The notes below the pieces were generated by a model. That model did no database searches and was not told where the DNA came from. It worked only from the letters and a program-made list of their open reading frames with translations. The translations under genes and the position numbers were made by a program. From contig NZ_JAPNNL010000071.1 of the NCBI RefSeq assembly GCF_027620315.1, positions 1 to 32,879 of the forward strand: a stretch of 32,879 nt of DNA, in the 5' to 3' direction. This document shows, piece by piece, positions 1-8,397 of the stretch; positions within the stretch are counted from its first letter, which is position 1; each line of letters starts with the position of its first letter. This stretch comes from Nonomuraea corallina. Lineage in GTDB: Bacteria; Actinomycetota; Actinomycetes; Streptosporangiales; Streptosporangiaceae.

Positions 1-7
1 CGAGCGG

Positions 8-34
8 AACCCCCGGGAGCGATTCCCGGGGGTT
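8..34. terminator. Intrinsic terminator hairpin at window start
   Basis: An 11-bp perfect stem (8-18 pairing with 24-34) closes a 5-nt loop (GCGAT) and is followed by TTTC. It probably ends a gene lying left of the window and insulates the regulator that starts at 134. The stem is strong and the T tract is short, as is common in actinomycetes. Confidence 0.8.
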
Positions 35-89
35 TCGGGCTTTGGCGGCATTCAACGCAGCTCATCGACTATGGCTTCCAGCGCCGGTA

Positions 90-101
90 AACCCTAGGGT
101 T
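90..101. promoter_or_regulatory. Perfect 12-bp palindrome upstream of the SARP gene
   Basis: AACCCTAGGGTT is a perfect palindrome centred about 38 bp before the ATG at 134. It contains TAGGGT, which fits the actinobacterial -10 pattern TANNNT, so it could be a promoter element overlapped by a regulator site. No convincing -35 hexamer is seen. Function is inferred from position and symmetry only. Confidence 0.4.
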
Positions 102-133
102 AGGCAAGGTCCACCGAGCCTTCGGGAGAACCA

Positions 134-3100
134 ATGGAGTTACGGCTCCTGGGTCCGGTCGAGGTGTGGAACGGGGAGCGGCAGATTCGTCTCGGGGGAG
201 CGAAGCCGCGGGCCCTGCTCGCCGCCTTACTGCTGGACGCGCACCGGGTGGTAACGGTCGAGCGGTTGATGGAGGCGATCTGGCAGGACGAGCCGCCGCC
301 GACGGCGCGCGGAGTCCTGCAGACCTACGTCGCCTCATTACGCCGCGCGTTCACGGCCGCGGGCCTGCCGAACGTCATCGGCTCGCACCGCGTGGGCTAC
401 ATCGCCGAGATCCCCGCCGACGCCTTGGACAAAGAGGTCTTCGAACGATTAGTCGACCAGGGACGCCAGGCGGCCCGCGGCGGCGAACACGGCGAGGCGG
501 CGGACCTCTTCCGCACCGCCCTCGCCTTGTGGCGGGGCCCGGCCCTGGGCGGCATCGGCGACACCTTCCTGCGCGCCGAGGCGGCCAGGCTGGAGGAGCT
601 GCGGATGACGGTGGTCGAGGAACGGATCACCGCCGACCTGTTCGCGGGCCAGGACGCGAGCCTGATCGACGAGCTCACCGAGCTGATCGCCGCCCACCCG
701 GTCCGCGAGCGGCTGCGCCGCGACCTCATGATCACGCTCTACCGGGCCGGTCGCCAGGCGGACGCACTCGCCGTCTACCAGCAGGGCAGGCAGGTGCTGA
801 TCGACGAACTGGGGATCGAGCCCGGCCCCGAGCTGCGGCAGGCGCACGAATCCATCCTGCGGTCCGATCCCGCGCTGCTGGCCGGCCGATCGGCACGCGA
901 GACGACGGCTCCCCCGCGGCCGGACGAACCCAAGCCTCCCCCACCCCGGCAACTGCCCTCCCCACCTCCCGACTTCACCGCCCGTACGGCCGAGCTCGCG
1001 GAGTTACGCGACCGTCTCACCGAACCGGGCACCATGCCGGTCTGCGTGGTCTTCGGGCCGGGCGGCGTGGGCAAGTCGGCCCTGGCGCTGCGCGCCGCAC
1101 ACGAGATCGCCCACCTCTACCCCGACGGCCAGCTGCACCTCGAACTGCGCGGCACCAGCGAGGCGCCGGCCACCCCGCTGGAGGTCCTCGGCCGGGTGCT
1201 GCGCGAGCTGGAACCGGGCGCGTCCCCGCCCGGCACGCTGGAGGAATGCGCCGCCCGCTACCGCACGCTGCTGGCCGACCGGCGCAAGCTCGTCGTCCTG
1301 GACGACGCGGCCGCCGAGCGGCAGGTACGTCCCCTGCTGCCGGGCGCCCCGGGCTGCGGGGTGATCGTCACCTCCCGCAACCGGCTGGCCGGTTTGGCCG
1401 GAGCCACGGTGCTCGACCTGGGCCTGCTGCCGGACGAGGCCGCTCTCGAACTCCTGGAGCAGGTCGCCGGCGCCGAGCGGATCGCGGCCGACCCGGACGC
1501 GGCGCTGCGGATCGTCCGGCAGTGCGGCGGCCTGCCGCTGGCCCTGCGCATCTGCGGCGCGCGCCTCGCCTCACGCCGCCAATGGTCGGTGGCCCGGCTG
1601 GCCGACCGGCTCGCCGACGAGCAGCGCCGCCTGGACGAGCTGGCCGTCGGCGACCAGGAGGTGCGGGCCGGCATCGCGCTCAGCTACGACCTGCTGCCGC
1701 CCGAGGCCAGGACCGCGCTGCGGCACCTGGGGCTGCTCGGTCTGCCGTACTTCCCGGTGTGGGTGGCGGCCGTGGCCATGGAGAGCAGTCTGGACGAGGC
1801 CGAGGACGTGCTGGACCACCTCGTGGACACCTCGCTGGCGAGCGTGCTGGACATCGACGCGACCGGCCGCGCCCGCTACCGGCTGCACGACCTGGTCCGG
1901 CTCTTCGCCCGCGAACGCGCGCTCGCGGAGGAACCCGAGCCGGAACGCACGGCCATGGTGCGCCGGGTCCTGGGCGGCTGGCTGTGGCTGGTCGAACGGC
2001 TCAGCGAGGCCGTGCCCACCGGCGGCATCCCGAGGCGCGCCTCCCTCGGCCTGGCGCACCCGGTGGAGGAGGAAGTGGCGCGGACGGCGCTGGCACACCC
2101 GCACGACTGGTTCCGCGGACAGGAGGAGGCGCTGATCGTCGCGGTGGAGCTGGCGGCGGCGATGGATCTCGACGACATCGCGGTCGACCTGGCCGCCGCG
2201 CTGTCCTCGGTGGCCTTCGAAGGCAGCCAGTACGTCTTCGACAACCCCTTCGCTGCCTGGCACCGCACCCACGAGGCGGCCCTGGCGGTGGCGCGGCGGA
2301 TGGACAACGCCCTCGGTGAGGCGACCCTGCTGGCCGGCCTCGGTCACCTGTACTACGAGCGCGACCACTTCGCCGAGTCCCGCGAATGCCTCAGCCAGGC
2401 CCTTTCCCTGTTCCGCTCCGCCCGGGACCACCGGGGCGAGGCCACCACGCTGGCCGCCCTCGGCGCCGCCTGCCGCGAGCAGGGTTACCTGCCGGAGTCC
2501 CTGCACTTCCTGGGCCGGGCGAGCCGGCTGTGGACCGACCTCGCCGACGACGCGGCGCTCGCCCACGTCAACCGCCTGGCCGGCAGCGTACACGTGGAGC
2601 GCGGCGAATACCCGGCGGCCTGGGCCGACCTGACCGCCGCGCTGTCGCTCTTCCAGAAGGTGGGCAGCCGCCGCGGCGAAGGGCTGACCGTGCGGACCAT
2701 GTCCCTGTACCACCGCGCCCGGGGCGACCTGGACCAGGCGGAGGAGCTGTCCACGCAGGCGCTGGCGATCTTCCGTGACCTCGGCGACCGGCTGATGGAG
2801 GCGTACTGCATGCGCACCCTGGCCAAGACCTGGCTCCGGCAGGGCCGCTTCGACGCGGCCCGCCGCGACCTGGACGACGCCCTGACCACCATCCAGGCAC
2901 TCAACGACCGCTGGGGCGAGGCGTGCACGCTGCGCGTGCTCGGCGAGCTCGACCTGGCGGAAGGGCGCCTCTACCAGGCCAGAAGCCGCCTGACCGAGTC
3001 GCTGGCGCTGTGGGAGACCCTGCGCGCCGCGCTGTTCCGCGCCCGGACGCTGCGCGACCTGGCCCACGTGTACGAGGCCCTCGGCGACGACGACTCCGCC

Positions 3101-3175
3101 AAGGCCGCTCTGGCCGAGGCCATGGAGATCTTCCGGCTGCACGAGGCCCGGGAATACCGCGAACTCAGCGGTTAG
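134..3175 (+). CDS. AfsR/SARP-family transcriptional regulator (BTAD, NB-ARC, TPR)
   Basis: A 1013-residue protein with the architecture of AfsR-type large SARPs. It has an N-terminal OmpR/PhoB-like winged helix (about 1-95, opening MELRLLGPVEVW), a bacterial transcriptional activation domain (about 96-245), a proline-rich linker (about 255-280) and an NB-ARC/STAND ATPase. The P-loop GPGGVGKSAL is near residue 310, LVVLDDA is a likely Walker B, and GGLPLALR matches the NB-ARC GLPL motif. The C-terminal part (about 710-1000) is a run of TPR-like helices with recurring Y/L/A positions. Known AfsR proteins have about the same length and activate secondary metabolism or stress genes after ATP-dependent oligomerisation. 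GGGAGA at 124-129 supports the ATG start. No biosynthetic cluster lies in the window, so the target is unknown; the next gene is a cell-wall peptidase. Confidence 0.93.
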   Translation: MELRLLGPVEVWNGERQIRLGGAKPRALLAALLLDAHRVVTVERLMEAIWQDEPPPTARGVLQTYVASLRRAFTAAGLPNVIGSHRVGYIAEIPADALDKEVFERLVDQGRQAARGGEHGEAADLFRTALALWRGPALGGIGDTFLRAEAARLEELRMTVVEERITADLFAGQDASLIDELTELIAAHPVRERLRRDLMITLYRAGRQADALAVYQQGRQVLIDELGIEPGPELRQAHESILRSDPALLAGRSARETTAPPRPDEPKPPPPRQLPSPPPDFTARTAELAELRDRLTEPGTMPVCVVFGPGGVGKSALALRAAHEIAHLYPDGQLHLELRGTSEAPATPLEVLGRVLRELEPGASPPGTLEECAARYRTLLADRRKLVVLDDAAAERQVRPLLPGAPGCGVIVTSRNRLAGLAGATVLDLGLLPDEAALELLEQVAGAERIAADPDAALRIVRQCGGLPLALRICGARLASRRQWSVARLADRLADEQRRLDELAVGDQEVRAGIALSYDLLPPEARTALRHLGLLGLPYFPVWVAAVAMESSLDEAEDVLDHLVDTSLASVLDIDATGRARYRLHDLVRLFARERALAEEPEPERTAMVRRVLGGWLWLVERLSEAVPTGGIPRRASLGLAHPVEEEVARTALAHPHDWFRGQEEALIVAVELAAAMDLDDIAVDLAAALSSVAFEGSQYVFDNPFAAWHRTHEAALAVARRMDNALGEATLLAGLGHLYYERDHFAESRECLSQALSLFRSARDHRGEATTLAALGAACREQGYLPESLHFLGRASRLWTDLADDAALAHVNRLAGSVHVERGEYPAAWADLTAALSLFQKVGSRRGEGLTVRTMSLYHRARGDLDQAEELSTQALAIFRDLGDRLMEAYCMRTLAKTWLRQGRFDAARRDLDDALTTIQALNDRWGEACTLRVLGELDLAEGRLYQARSRLTESLALWETLRAALFRARTLRDLAHVYEALGDDDSAKAALAEAMEIFRLHEAREYRELSG

Positions 3176-3264
3176 ACCACCATTACAGAGATCTTGGAGC
3201 ACCCTGCCTGACCATGGCACCGGCGTCCCGCCCGGAGCGCCGCCGGAAGCGTCGTGGAGGCCCC

Positions 3265-3957
3265 ATGCCGGAGATCGTGCTCTTGTCGGATCCGCGGATC
3301 GCCGCAGTGGCGGTCAAGGAGTGCGGCGAGCCTCTGGTGGACCTGCGCACCATGCGGGCCGTACGGGTCGACGAGCGTCTCGCCGACCGCGAGGGCGCGT
3401 TCGCGCGCGTACGGTTGAGCGTGGCCGACCGGCTGATCGTCGCACAGGCCGGATTGCCACGCGAGCTGCGCCTGCTGGTCGTGGAGGGTTTCCGCCCGGC
3501 GTGCCTGCAGCGGCGATACTTCGCCGAGTCCATGGCCGCGCACCTGGAGGCGCACCCCGGCTGGGACGAACGCCGGGTCCACGTGGAGGCCGGCAGGTAC
3601 GTCTCCCCGCCCGAGGTGGCGCCCCATGTCAGCGGCGGCGCGGTCGACCTGACCCTGTGCACCGTCTCCGGCATCGAACTGCCGATGGGCACGCGGGTCA
3701 ACGCCACACCCCCGGAGTGCGACGAAGCGTGTTCCACCGACTTCCCCGGCCTCTCCGCCGAGGCCCGCCGCAACCGCGGCATCCTGGGAACCGCCATGAC
3801 GACGGCCGGCTTCGTCAACTACCCCACCGAGTGGTGGCACTGGTCCTACGGCGACCGCTACTGGGCCTTCATCACGGGCGCCCGCTTCGCGCGCTACGAC
3901 ATGTCCTCGATCAGCGACAAGAAGTCCCGCCACCAGCAGCCGCCATGCTCATCATGA
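3265..3957 (+). CDS. VanX-type D-alanyl-D-alanine dipeptidase (peptidase M15D)
   Basis: A 230-residue protein of the M15D family, zinc enzymes that cleave D-Ala-D-Ala. The zinc and catalytic set is visible: R77 in EGFRP, H121 and D128 in HVSGGAVD, E189 and H192 in EWWHW. The H-to-D and E-to-H spacings (7 and 3) equal those of VanX (H116/D123, E181/H184), and the catalytic Arg lies at a similar distance. No signal peptide is seen, which fits a cytoplasmic role in dipeptide turnover. GGAGG at 3256-3260 supports this ATG. It lies 89 bp after the SARP gene on the same strand and may be cotranscribed. No vanH or vanA partner is present, so a housekeeping or cell-wall recycling role is likelier than glycopeptide resistance. 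Confidence 0.88.
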   Translation: MPEIVLLSDPRIAAVAVKECGEPLVDLRTMRAVRVDERLADREGAFARVRLSVADRLIVAQAGLPRELRLLVVEGFRPACLQRRYFAESMAAHLEAHPGWDERRVHVEAGRYVSPPEVAPHVSGGAVDLTLCTVSGIELPMGTRVNATPPECDEACSTDFPGLSAEARRNRGILGTAMTTAGFVNYPTEWWHWSYGDRYWAFITGARFARYDMSSISDKKSRHQQPPCSS

Positions 3958-4000
3958 CCAGGCCCACGTTGCCGCGCTTCGGCGGCGGGGTGGGCCATGG

Positions 4001-4543
4001 GCGGTTCATCACCGTACCCGCCATACGGCGGCGGCGGTTGCTACGGCTGGCGCGATCGCGGCTGAGCGGCTGGCCCTGGCGGAGAACACGCGACTGCTCA
4101 TCGGCACGCGCCGACCGCAGCCCGCCGGCGAGTCGATCCCGCTCGACCTCGCGCAACTGGACTCGGTACGCGCCTTCGCGGCGTCGGTCCGCGAACGGCT
4201 GGGCGGCGGCCCTGTGGACGCGCTGGTGTGCAATGCCGGCGTGGTCCTCCCCGAGGCCGGCGGTCGTACCGTCGACGGCTTCGAGACCACCTTCGCCGTC
4301 AACCACCTCGCGCACTACCTGCTGTCCCGCCTGCTGCTGCCCGTCCTGGCAGATGGCGCGAGAATCGTGCTGACCACGAGCGGCGCCCACGATCCCGCCA
4401 CCCGCGCCGGGCTGCGGCGCACGTACGCCTCCCTGCGACGAGCACGGCTCACCTGGCCGGACCCGTCGGAACTGGCCCGCGGCGACGAACCGGCGCAGGC
4501 CCTCTGGCGCGACAGCGCCGAGCTCGTCGGTCTGCCGGAGTGA
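4001..4543 (+). pseudogene. Decayed short-chain dehydrogenase/reductase (SDR) gene
   Basis: The frame ending at 4543 reads clearly as an SDR. It has a beta-strand RLLIGTR, the acidic segment PLDLAQLDSV, the NAG motif in DALVCNAGVV, then FETTFAVNHLAHYLL and ARIVLTTSGAHDP. Three things are broken. No start codon lies in frame upstream (first candidate is GTG at 4214, inside the fold), and the TGxxxGxG nucleotide-binding loop is replaced by unrelated residues with traces in a second frame (GRFITV near 4001-4018). After TYAS, where the catalytic YxxxK should be, the sequence jumps to a segment typical of the SDR C-terminus (ALWRDSAELVGLPE). About 100 residues seem to be missing. The 109-residue remnant can hardly be an active oxidoreductase. 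Confidence 0.8.
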
Positions 4544-4624
4544 GCGACCCCGCGGACCTGTGCCCGGCGTGGACTCTGACCGCGGGCGGGAACTGTTCCG
4601 CTTGTGCGGGCCGAGTGCCCCTGA

Positions 4625-5245
4625 TCACTCTCCTCCGGGAGTCGCCTCCCAGACGAAGCCGTCGGGATCGGTGAAGGACCCGGCGTCGCCGCCGATGACG
4701 AGCCGGTGCGATCCGGTGCCCTCGGGAGCGACGCCGGCGACCTTCGCCAGCGCGCGACGCTTGTAGAGCGACAGTTTGACGGGGCTCGAAGGGGTGGCGA
4801 ACTCGACATACCTGCGGCCGTAGCTCTTCGCCACGGAGAAACCGCGGTCGACGTAGAACCGCTTGCTCGCGGCCACGTCTTCCACTCCCAGTTGGAGCAC
4901 GACCTCGTCGATCTGCCGGGACGCCGGGCCGGTGTCCTTCTTCGACGAGGAGGCGAGCGTCCAGATCGCACCGGTCGGGTCCTGGACGACACCGCCGTAC
5001 CCCCACAGCGACTTCGCGGCCGGCTTCACCGCCGTGGCGCCGGCGTCGAGCGCGGCCGAGATGAGACCGTCGACGGTGGCCGGCTGGGACACGATGAGCG
5101 ACAGCGTGAACCCGCGAAAGCCGGTCGTCGCCGTCTCAGAGGCCCGCAGCCGCAACCAGGCGTCCGAGCCGAAGACCGTGGTGGTGAAGCGGGTGGCCGC
5201 CGCGGGGTCGGCAGCCTCAAGGGTGACGAATGCGATGGAAGCCAT
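4625..5245 (-). CDS. VOC-superfamily (glyoxalase/bleomycin-resistance-like) protein, two modules
   Basis: A 206-residue protein with two tandem VOC (beta-alpha-beta-beta-beta) modules. Module 1 spans about 1-97 (MASIAFVTLEAADP to DPTGAIW) and module 2 about 110-200 (IDEVVLQLGVEDVAASKRFY to FTDPDGFVWE). Each ends with the D-P-[TD]-G-x-x-W strand typical of the family. VOC proteins cover glyoxalases, dioxygenases and antibiotic-binding proteins; the substrate cannot be told here. An in-frame GTG at 5254 is an alternative start. The gene is divergent from the alcohol dehydrogenase at 5426, sharing a 180-bp spacer. Confidence 0.85.
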   Translation of the reverse strand: MASIAFVTLEAADPAAATRFTTTVFGSDAWLRLRASETATTGFRGFTLSLIVSQPATVDGLISAALDAGATAVKPAAKSLWGYGGVVQDPTGAIWTLASSSKKDTGPASRQIDEVVLQLGVEDVAASKRFYVDRGFSVAKSYGRRYVEFATPSSPVKLSLYKRRALAKVAGVAPEGTGSHRLVIGGDAGSFTDPDGFVWEATPGGE

Positions 5246-5425
5246 AGCAGTCACGCTAGATACGGCCGGGTGATCCCCACTTCTCGATTCCTGATCGATC
5301 TGGTCATGCCGATGTGCGACTGCGTGGGGCCGGACGAAGCGCGGCCGCGTGCCCTGGACCCGGTCGGCGAAGGCAGTCTGACCTGCGCTGTTTCCCATCG
5401 CCGCCGGCGGGATAGTTCTCCTGTC

Positions 5426-6442
5426 ATGCTTGCCGCCGTCATGAGCGCGCCCGGAGAGGTCCACGTCGAGGACCGTCCCGACCCGCACATCATCGAGCCG
5501 ACCGACGCGATCATCCGCCTGTCCGCCACCTGCGTCTGCGGCTCGGACCTGTGGCCGTACCGGGGTGTGGAAAAGCTCGACGAGCCGCGGCCGATGGGCC
5601 ACGAGTACGTCGGCATCGTCGAAGAGGTCGGGGCGGAGGTCACCACGATCCGCCCCGGCCAGTTCGTCGTCGGCTCGTTCTTCGCCTCCGACAACACCTG
5701 CGAGATCTGCCGATCCGGCTACCAGAGCTCCTGCGTCCACCGGGTGAACATGACCGGCGCCCAGGCTCCGTACCTGCGCGTCCCCCTCGCCGACGGCACG
5801 CTCGTCGCCACGCCGGGCATCCCGCCGGACGACCTGGTCCCCAGCTTCCTCGCCGCCTCCGACGTGCTGGGAACAGGCTGGTTCGCGGCGGTGGCCGCCG
5901 AGGCGGGACCGGGCAAGACCGTCGCGGTCATCGGGGACGGCGCCGTCGGCCTGCTCGGCGTGCTGGCCGCCCGCCGGCTCGGCGCCGAACGGATCATCGC
6001 GATGAGCCGGCACGAGCCGCGCCAGGAACTCGCCCTCACCTACGGCGCCACCGACATCGTCACCGAGCGAGGCGACGAAGGCGTGGCCCGGATCAAGGCG
6101 CTGACGAACGGGCTCGGCGCCCACAGCGTCATCGAGGCCGTCGGCACCCAGCAGTCGATGATGCAGGCCATCGGCTCCACCCGCCCCGGCGGCCACATCG
6201 GCTACGTCGGCGTCGCGTACGACGTGCAACTGCCCGGCCTGCCGCTGTTCTTCTCCCACGTCCACCTGCACGGCGGCCCCGCCCCGGTGCGCCGCTTCCT
6301 GCCCGAGCTCATCCAGCTCATCTGGGACCGGCAGATCGACCCCAGCAAGGTCTTCGACCTGCGGCTCCCTCTCACCGAGGCCCCCGAGGCCTACCGGGCG
6401 ATGGACGAGCGCCGCGCCATCAAGGCCCTCCTGATGCCGTGA
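5426..6442 (+). CDS. Zinc-dependent alcohol dehydrogenase (MDR family)
   Basis: A 338-residue medium-chain dehydrogenase/reductase. The catalytic zinc site is C38 (CVCGSD) with H59-E60 (GHEYVG). A Rossmann NAD(P) domain follows with GDGAVGLLG near residues 168-176. The structural-zinc lobe has three cysteines (C92, C95, C103) instead of four. The family oxidises or reduces alcohols and aldehydes; the substrate is unknown. A -10-like GATAGT at 5411-5416 lies 9 nt before the ATG and no Shine-Dalgarno sequence is visible, so the message may be leaderless. The stop codon overlaps an alternative GTG start of the DUF3626 gene, which suggests coupling. Confidence 0.9.
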   Translation: MLAAVMSAPGEVHVEDRPDPHIIEPTDAIIRLSATCVCGSDLWPYRGVEKLDEPRPMGHEYVGIVEEVGAEVTTIRPGQFVVGSFFASDNTCEICRSGYQSSCVHRVNMTGAQAPYLRVPLADGTLVATPGIPPDDLVPSFLAASDVLGTGWFAAVAAEAGPGKTVAVIGDGAVGLLGVLAARRLGAERIIAMSRHEPRQELALTYGATDIVTERGDEGVARIKALTNGLGAHSVIEAVGTQQSMMQAIGSTRPGGHIGYVGVAYDVQLPGLPLFFSHVHLHGGPAPVRRFLPELIQLIWDRQIDPSKVFDLRLPLTEAPEAYRAMDERRAIKALLMP

Positions 6443-6459
6443 CCTCGGACAAGCATGGA

Positions 6460-7299
6460 ATGAGCGCCGACACGTCCGGAGCGCCGCAGCGAGCGCTCCG
6501 CCATGTCGCGGCCCTGTCGTCAGGCGAGCCGCTCGACCCCCGATTACGCGTCACCCTGAACTTCCATCCAGACCGCCTGGTGGGCGGCCGGCTCATCTTG
6601 CTCAGGCTCGCGGACGACGGCCACTACCACTCGCAGTTCGTCACGGGCACCAGCAACGGCGGGCTGACCGCTCATCCGGGCGGCGACCGGTGGCGCTGGG
6701 AAAGCCGGATCTTCGGCGGCGCGTACGACCACGCGCCCCCGCACGATCGCCCCGTCTACGGCGCGCTGAACTTCCGCCGCAAGCCCGTCGGCGGGGCCCC
6801 TCGGTTCGGATCCGCCCACTTCAGGCTGACCGCGGAGACCCTTTCACGAGCCACGTTCTGTTATCCCGACAGTTGCTTCGAACCGTCCGCCTTCGGCGTC
6901 TCCTCCCGCATGGCACTCATCGCGTTGGCCACAGCGGATCACCCGGACCCCCTGGACGACTACGTCGAGGCCCAGGTGCACGGGCCGGTCAGGCTCGATC
7001 GGGACGTGGAGGCCCTGGTCCTGGATCCGAGCTATCGCGGAACAGCCGTGCAGGCCGCGGCCCACCGGCTCCCCTGCCCGATCGAATGGCATGCCGGATT
7101 CCGAATCGCCACCGACGAACTGCGACGCCACCCGCACTACCGCGGACAGGAACATGTCGACCTGGGTACCGAGATCGCGGTGGACGGTCACCTCGATCCA
7201 CGGATCATCGGAGACGCGGCCCGCACGGGCCGCTATGACCCGCAGGCGCTCAAGAAGGTCTGGCACTGCCTGGCACGTTTCGGCGACGCGATCACCTAG
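6460..7299 (+). CDS. DUF3626 domain protein, function unknown
   Basis: A 279-residue protein recognised as DUF3626 from VTLNFHPDR near the N-terminus, the segment YGALNFRRKPVGGAPRFGS in the middle and CPIEWHAGFR towards the C-terminus. The family has no established biochemistry. Conserved His, Arg and Asp positions suggest an enzyme or a nucleotide/ADP-ribose-related fold, but that is speculation. An in-frame GTG at 6439 overlaps the stop of the alcohol dehydrogenase by 4 nt (GTGA) and would add 7 residues; neither start has a clear Shine-Dalgarno sequence. Sequence past the TAG at 7297-7299 belongs to a decayed zone. Confidence 0.8.
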   Translation: MSADTSGAPQRALRHVAALSSGEPLDPRLRVTLNFHPDRLVGGRLILLRLADDGHYHSQFVTGTSNGGLTAHPGGDRWRWESRIFGGAYDHAPPHDRPVYGALNFRRKPVGGAPRFGSAHFRLTAETLSRATFCYPDSCFEPSAFGVSSRMALIALATADHPDPLDDYVEAQVHGPVRLDRDVEALVLDPSYRGTAVQAAAHRLPCPIEWHAGFRIATDELRRHPHYRGQEHVDLGTEIAVDGHLDPRIIGDAARTGRYDPQALKKVWHCLARFGDAIT

Positions 7300-7554
7300 T
7301 TCAAGCGCGCCACCACGGGCGCGATGCTCGCCCGCCTGCAACCGTTGCGCGATCTCCTGACGGTGCACGGCGTACACTGCGACCTCGTACGCGCCGGCGA
7401 CCCCGGGAAGCTGATCTACGAGGACGAGTACCAGGTCGGCGTGATCCCCAGGATCAGAAAGCCCGTATCCCCCCTGCCGCCTGGTGTCACGCTCGGACCG
7501 ACCACCTCGGGTTCCAAGCGCCACCTCGCCCGCCGGGCACCGGGAACCAGCTGA
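7300..7554 (+). pseudogene. Probable remnant of a small hypothetical gene
   Basis: The frame after the DUF3626 stop codon reads FKRATTGAMLARLQPLRD, then CDLVRAGDPGKLIYEDEYQV, a coding-like sequence that starts directly after the TAG. The first in-frame start is ATG 7324 (76 residues, to 7554) and it has no Shine-Dalgarno sequence. The end (GPTTSGSKRHLARR) looks random. I read this as a gene that lost its start and its C-terminus, in a zone with other fragments. The protein family is not recognised. It could instead be a genuine short gene. Confidence 0.4.
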
Positions 7555-7567
7555 CCGCCCTACACCC

Positions 7568-7725
7568 GGACGCCGTCGATGAAGGCGACACCGCTGCGGG
7601 CGGCCATCACGGAGCAGAACTACGTGTTCGCGATCGAGCAGGTGGCGCAGACCTCACTGCGCTCGATCACCGGCAAGAGCGACCTGGACGACCTGCTCTC
7701 CAACCGCGCGGAGCTCAACGGACAT
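7568..7725 (+). pseudogene. Slipin/stomatin-like (SPFH/Band 7) gene fragment
   Basis: Residues from about 7594 to 7722 read RAAITEQNYVFAIEQ, then QVAQTSLRSITGKSDL and DDLLSNRAELN. This is the diagnostic stretch of bacterial slipins (SPFH domain membrane-scaffold proteins). The preceding strand survives only as DAV in another frame at 7568-7576, followed by a shift. The N-terminal membrane anchor, the rest of the SPFH domain and the coiled coil are absent; after RAELNG the frame runs into unrelated sequence. Only about 45 of the roughly 250-400 residues of a slipin remain, so it is non-functional. Confidence 0.75.
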
Positions 7726-7740
7726 CCGGGTCTCAGTCGT

Positions 7741-8337
7741 TCACCTGATGACGCGGCCCGAGGGGTCCCATGCGATGGTGATGCGCTTGCCGTACTTCGT
7801 GGCCAGCCGACGGCGTAGATCTTGGTCGAAGGTGTCGGCTCTCAGGACGACCCGGTTGAGCTTCGGGCGGATCCCCATGGCTGATACCGCTGGTTCGACG
7901 ATGGGACCAGGTTCCTCTTCCATCAACGCCTTCAGCCCCGCGTGGCTGTTCGCCGCAGGCCGCACCTGGGGCACGATCAGGTACGGGACGCGCCGCCCGT
8001 CCGACCAGTGGATTCCGGAGATCGGCTGAGCCGCCAGCTCGCGCCCTCGCGCGGTGACGTAAGGCGCGACGAGCCGGTACGGCTCGTGCAGGATGTACGG
8101 CGGCGCGAGATCGTGGGGATAGGTTTCGGCCCGCCGCTGGGCGGCTTCCTGCGCGCGATGGAACGGCTCGATGCCCTCGAAGGACCTGAGCAGCACGGGA
8201 TGCACAGGCTGGAAGTAGACCTCCACCCGATCCTTCGTGGCCGGCTGCACGATCAACCGCCACTCCCCCGGCAGGAACTCGGGCGCCGCCGTCACGACGT
8301 AGACGGCGAGAAGCGCGAAGATCGTCTTCAGTCGCAT
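7741..8337 (-). CDS. Hypothetical secreted or membrane-anchored protein
   Basis: A 198-residue protein of unrecognised family. The N-terminus (MRLKTIFALLAVYVVTAA) has a basic start and a hydrophobic core, consistent with a signal peptide or a single anchor. The rest is mixed alpha/beta with no Cys, ending KYGKRITIAWDPSG. A -10-like TACACT (minus strand, 8346-8351) lies 8 nt before the ATG without a Shine-Dalgarno sequence, which would fit a leaderless message. Its 3' end abuts the slipin fragment at 7725, so a rearrangement junction may lie there. Codon use is normal for the window, which supports a real gene. Confidence 0.6.
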   Translation of the reverse strand: MRLKTIFALLAVYVVTAAPEFLPGEWRLIVQPATKDRVEVYFQPVHPVLLRSFEGIEPFHRAQEAAQRRAETYPHDLAPPYILHEPYRLVAPYVTARGRELAAQPISGIHWSDGRRVPYLIVPQVRPAANSHAGLKALMEEEPGPIVEPAVSAMGIRPKLNRVVLRADTFDQDLRRRLATKYGKRITIAWDPSGRVIR

Positions 8338-8397
8338 GCGCGACGAGTGTAGGTCAGGCGGCGATGGCGGAGGCGGCGTTCCGGCCCATGTTCCTGA

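Noticed and set aside
1571..3220. 549-residue open frame on the minus strand across the SARP gene
   Set aside because: It is a shadow of the GC-rich plus-strand gene, with Gly/Val/Gln/Arg-skewed composition and no domain; the plus frame has clear BTAD, NB-ARC and TPR features.
3265..3957. Vancomycin-resistance cassette
   Set aside because: Only the VanX-like enzyme is present; no vanH, vanA/D-type ligase or VanRS system lies next to it.
7942..8352. 136-residue plus-strand frame opposite the secreted hypothetical gene
   Set aside because: Arg/Gly-rich shadow; the minus frame has a signal peptide and better composition.
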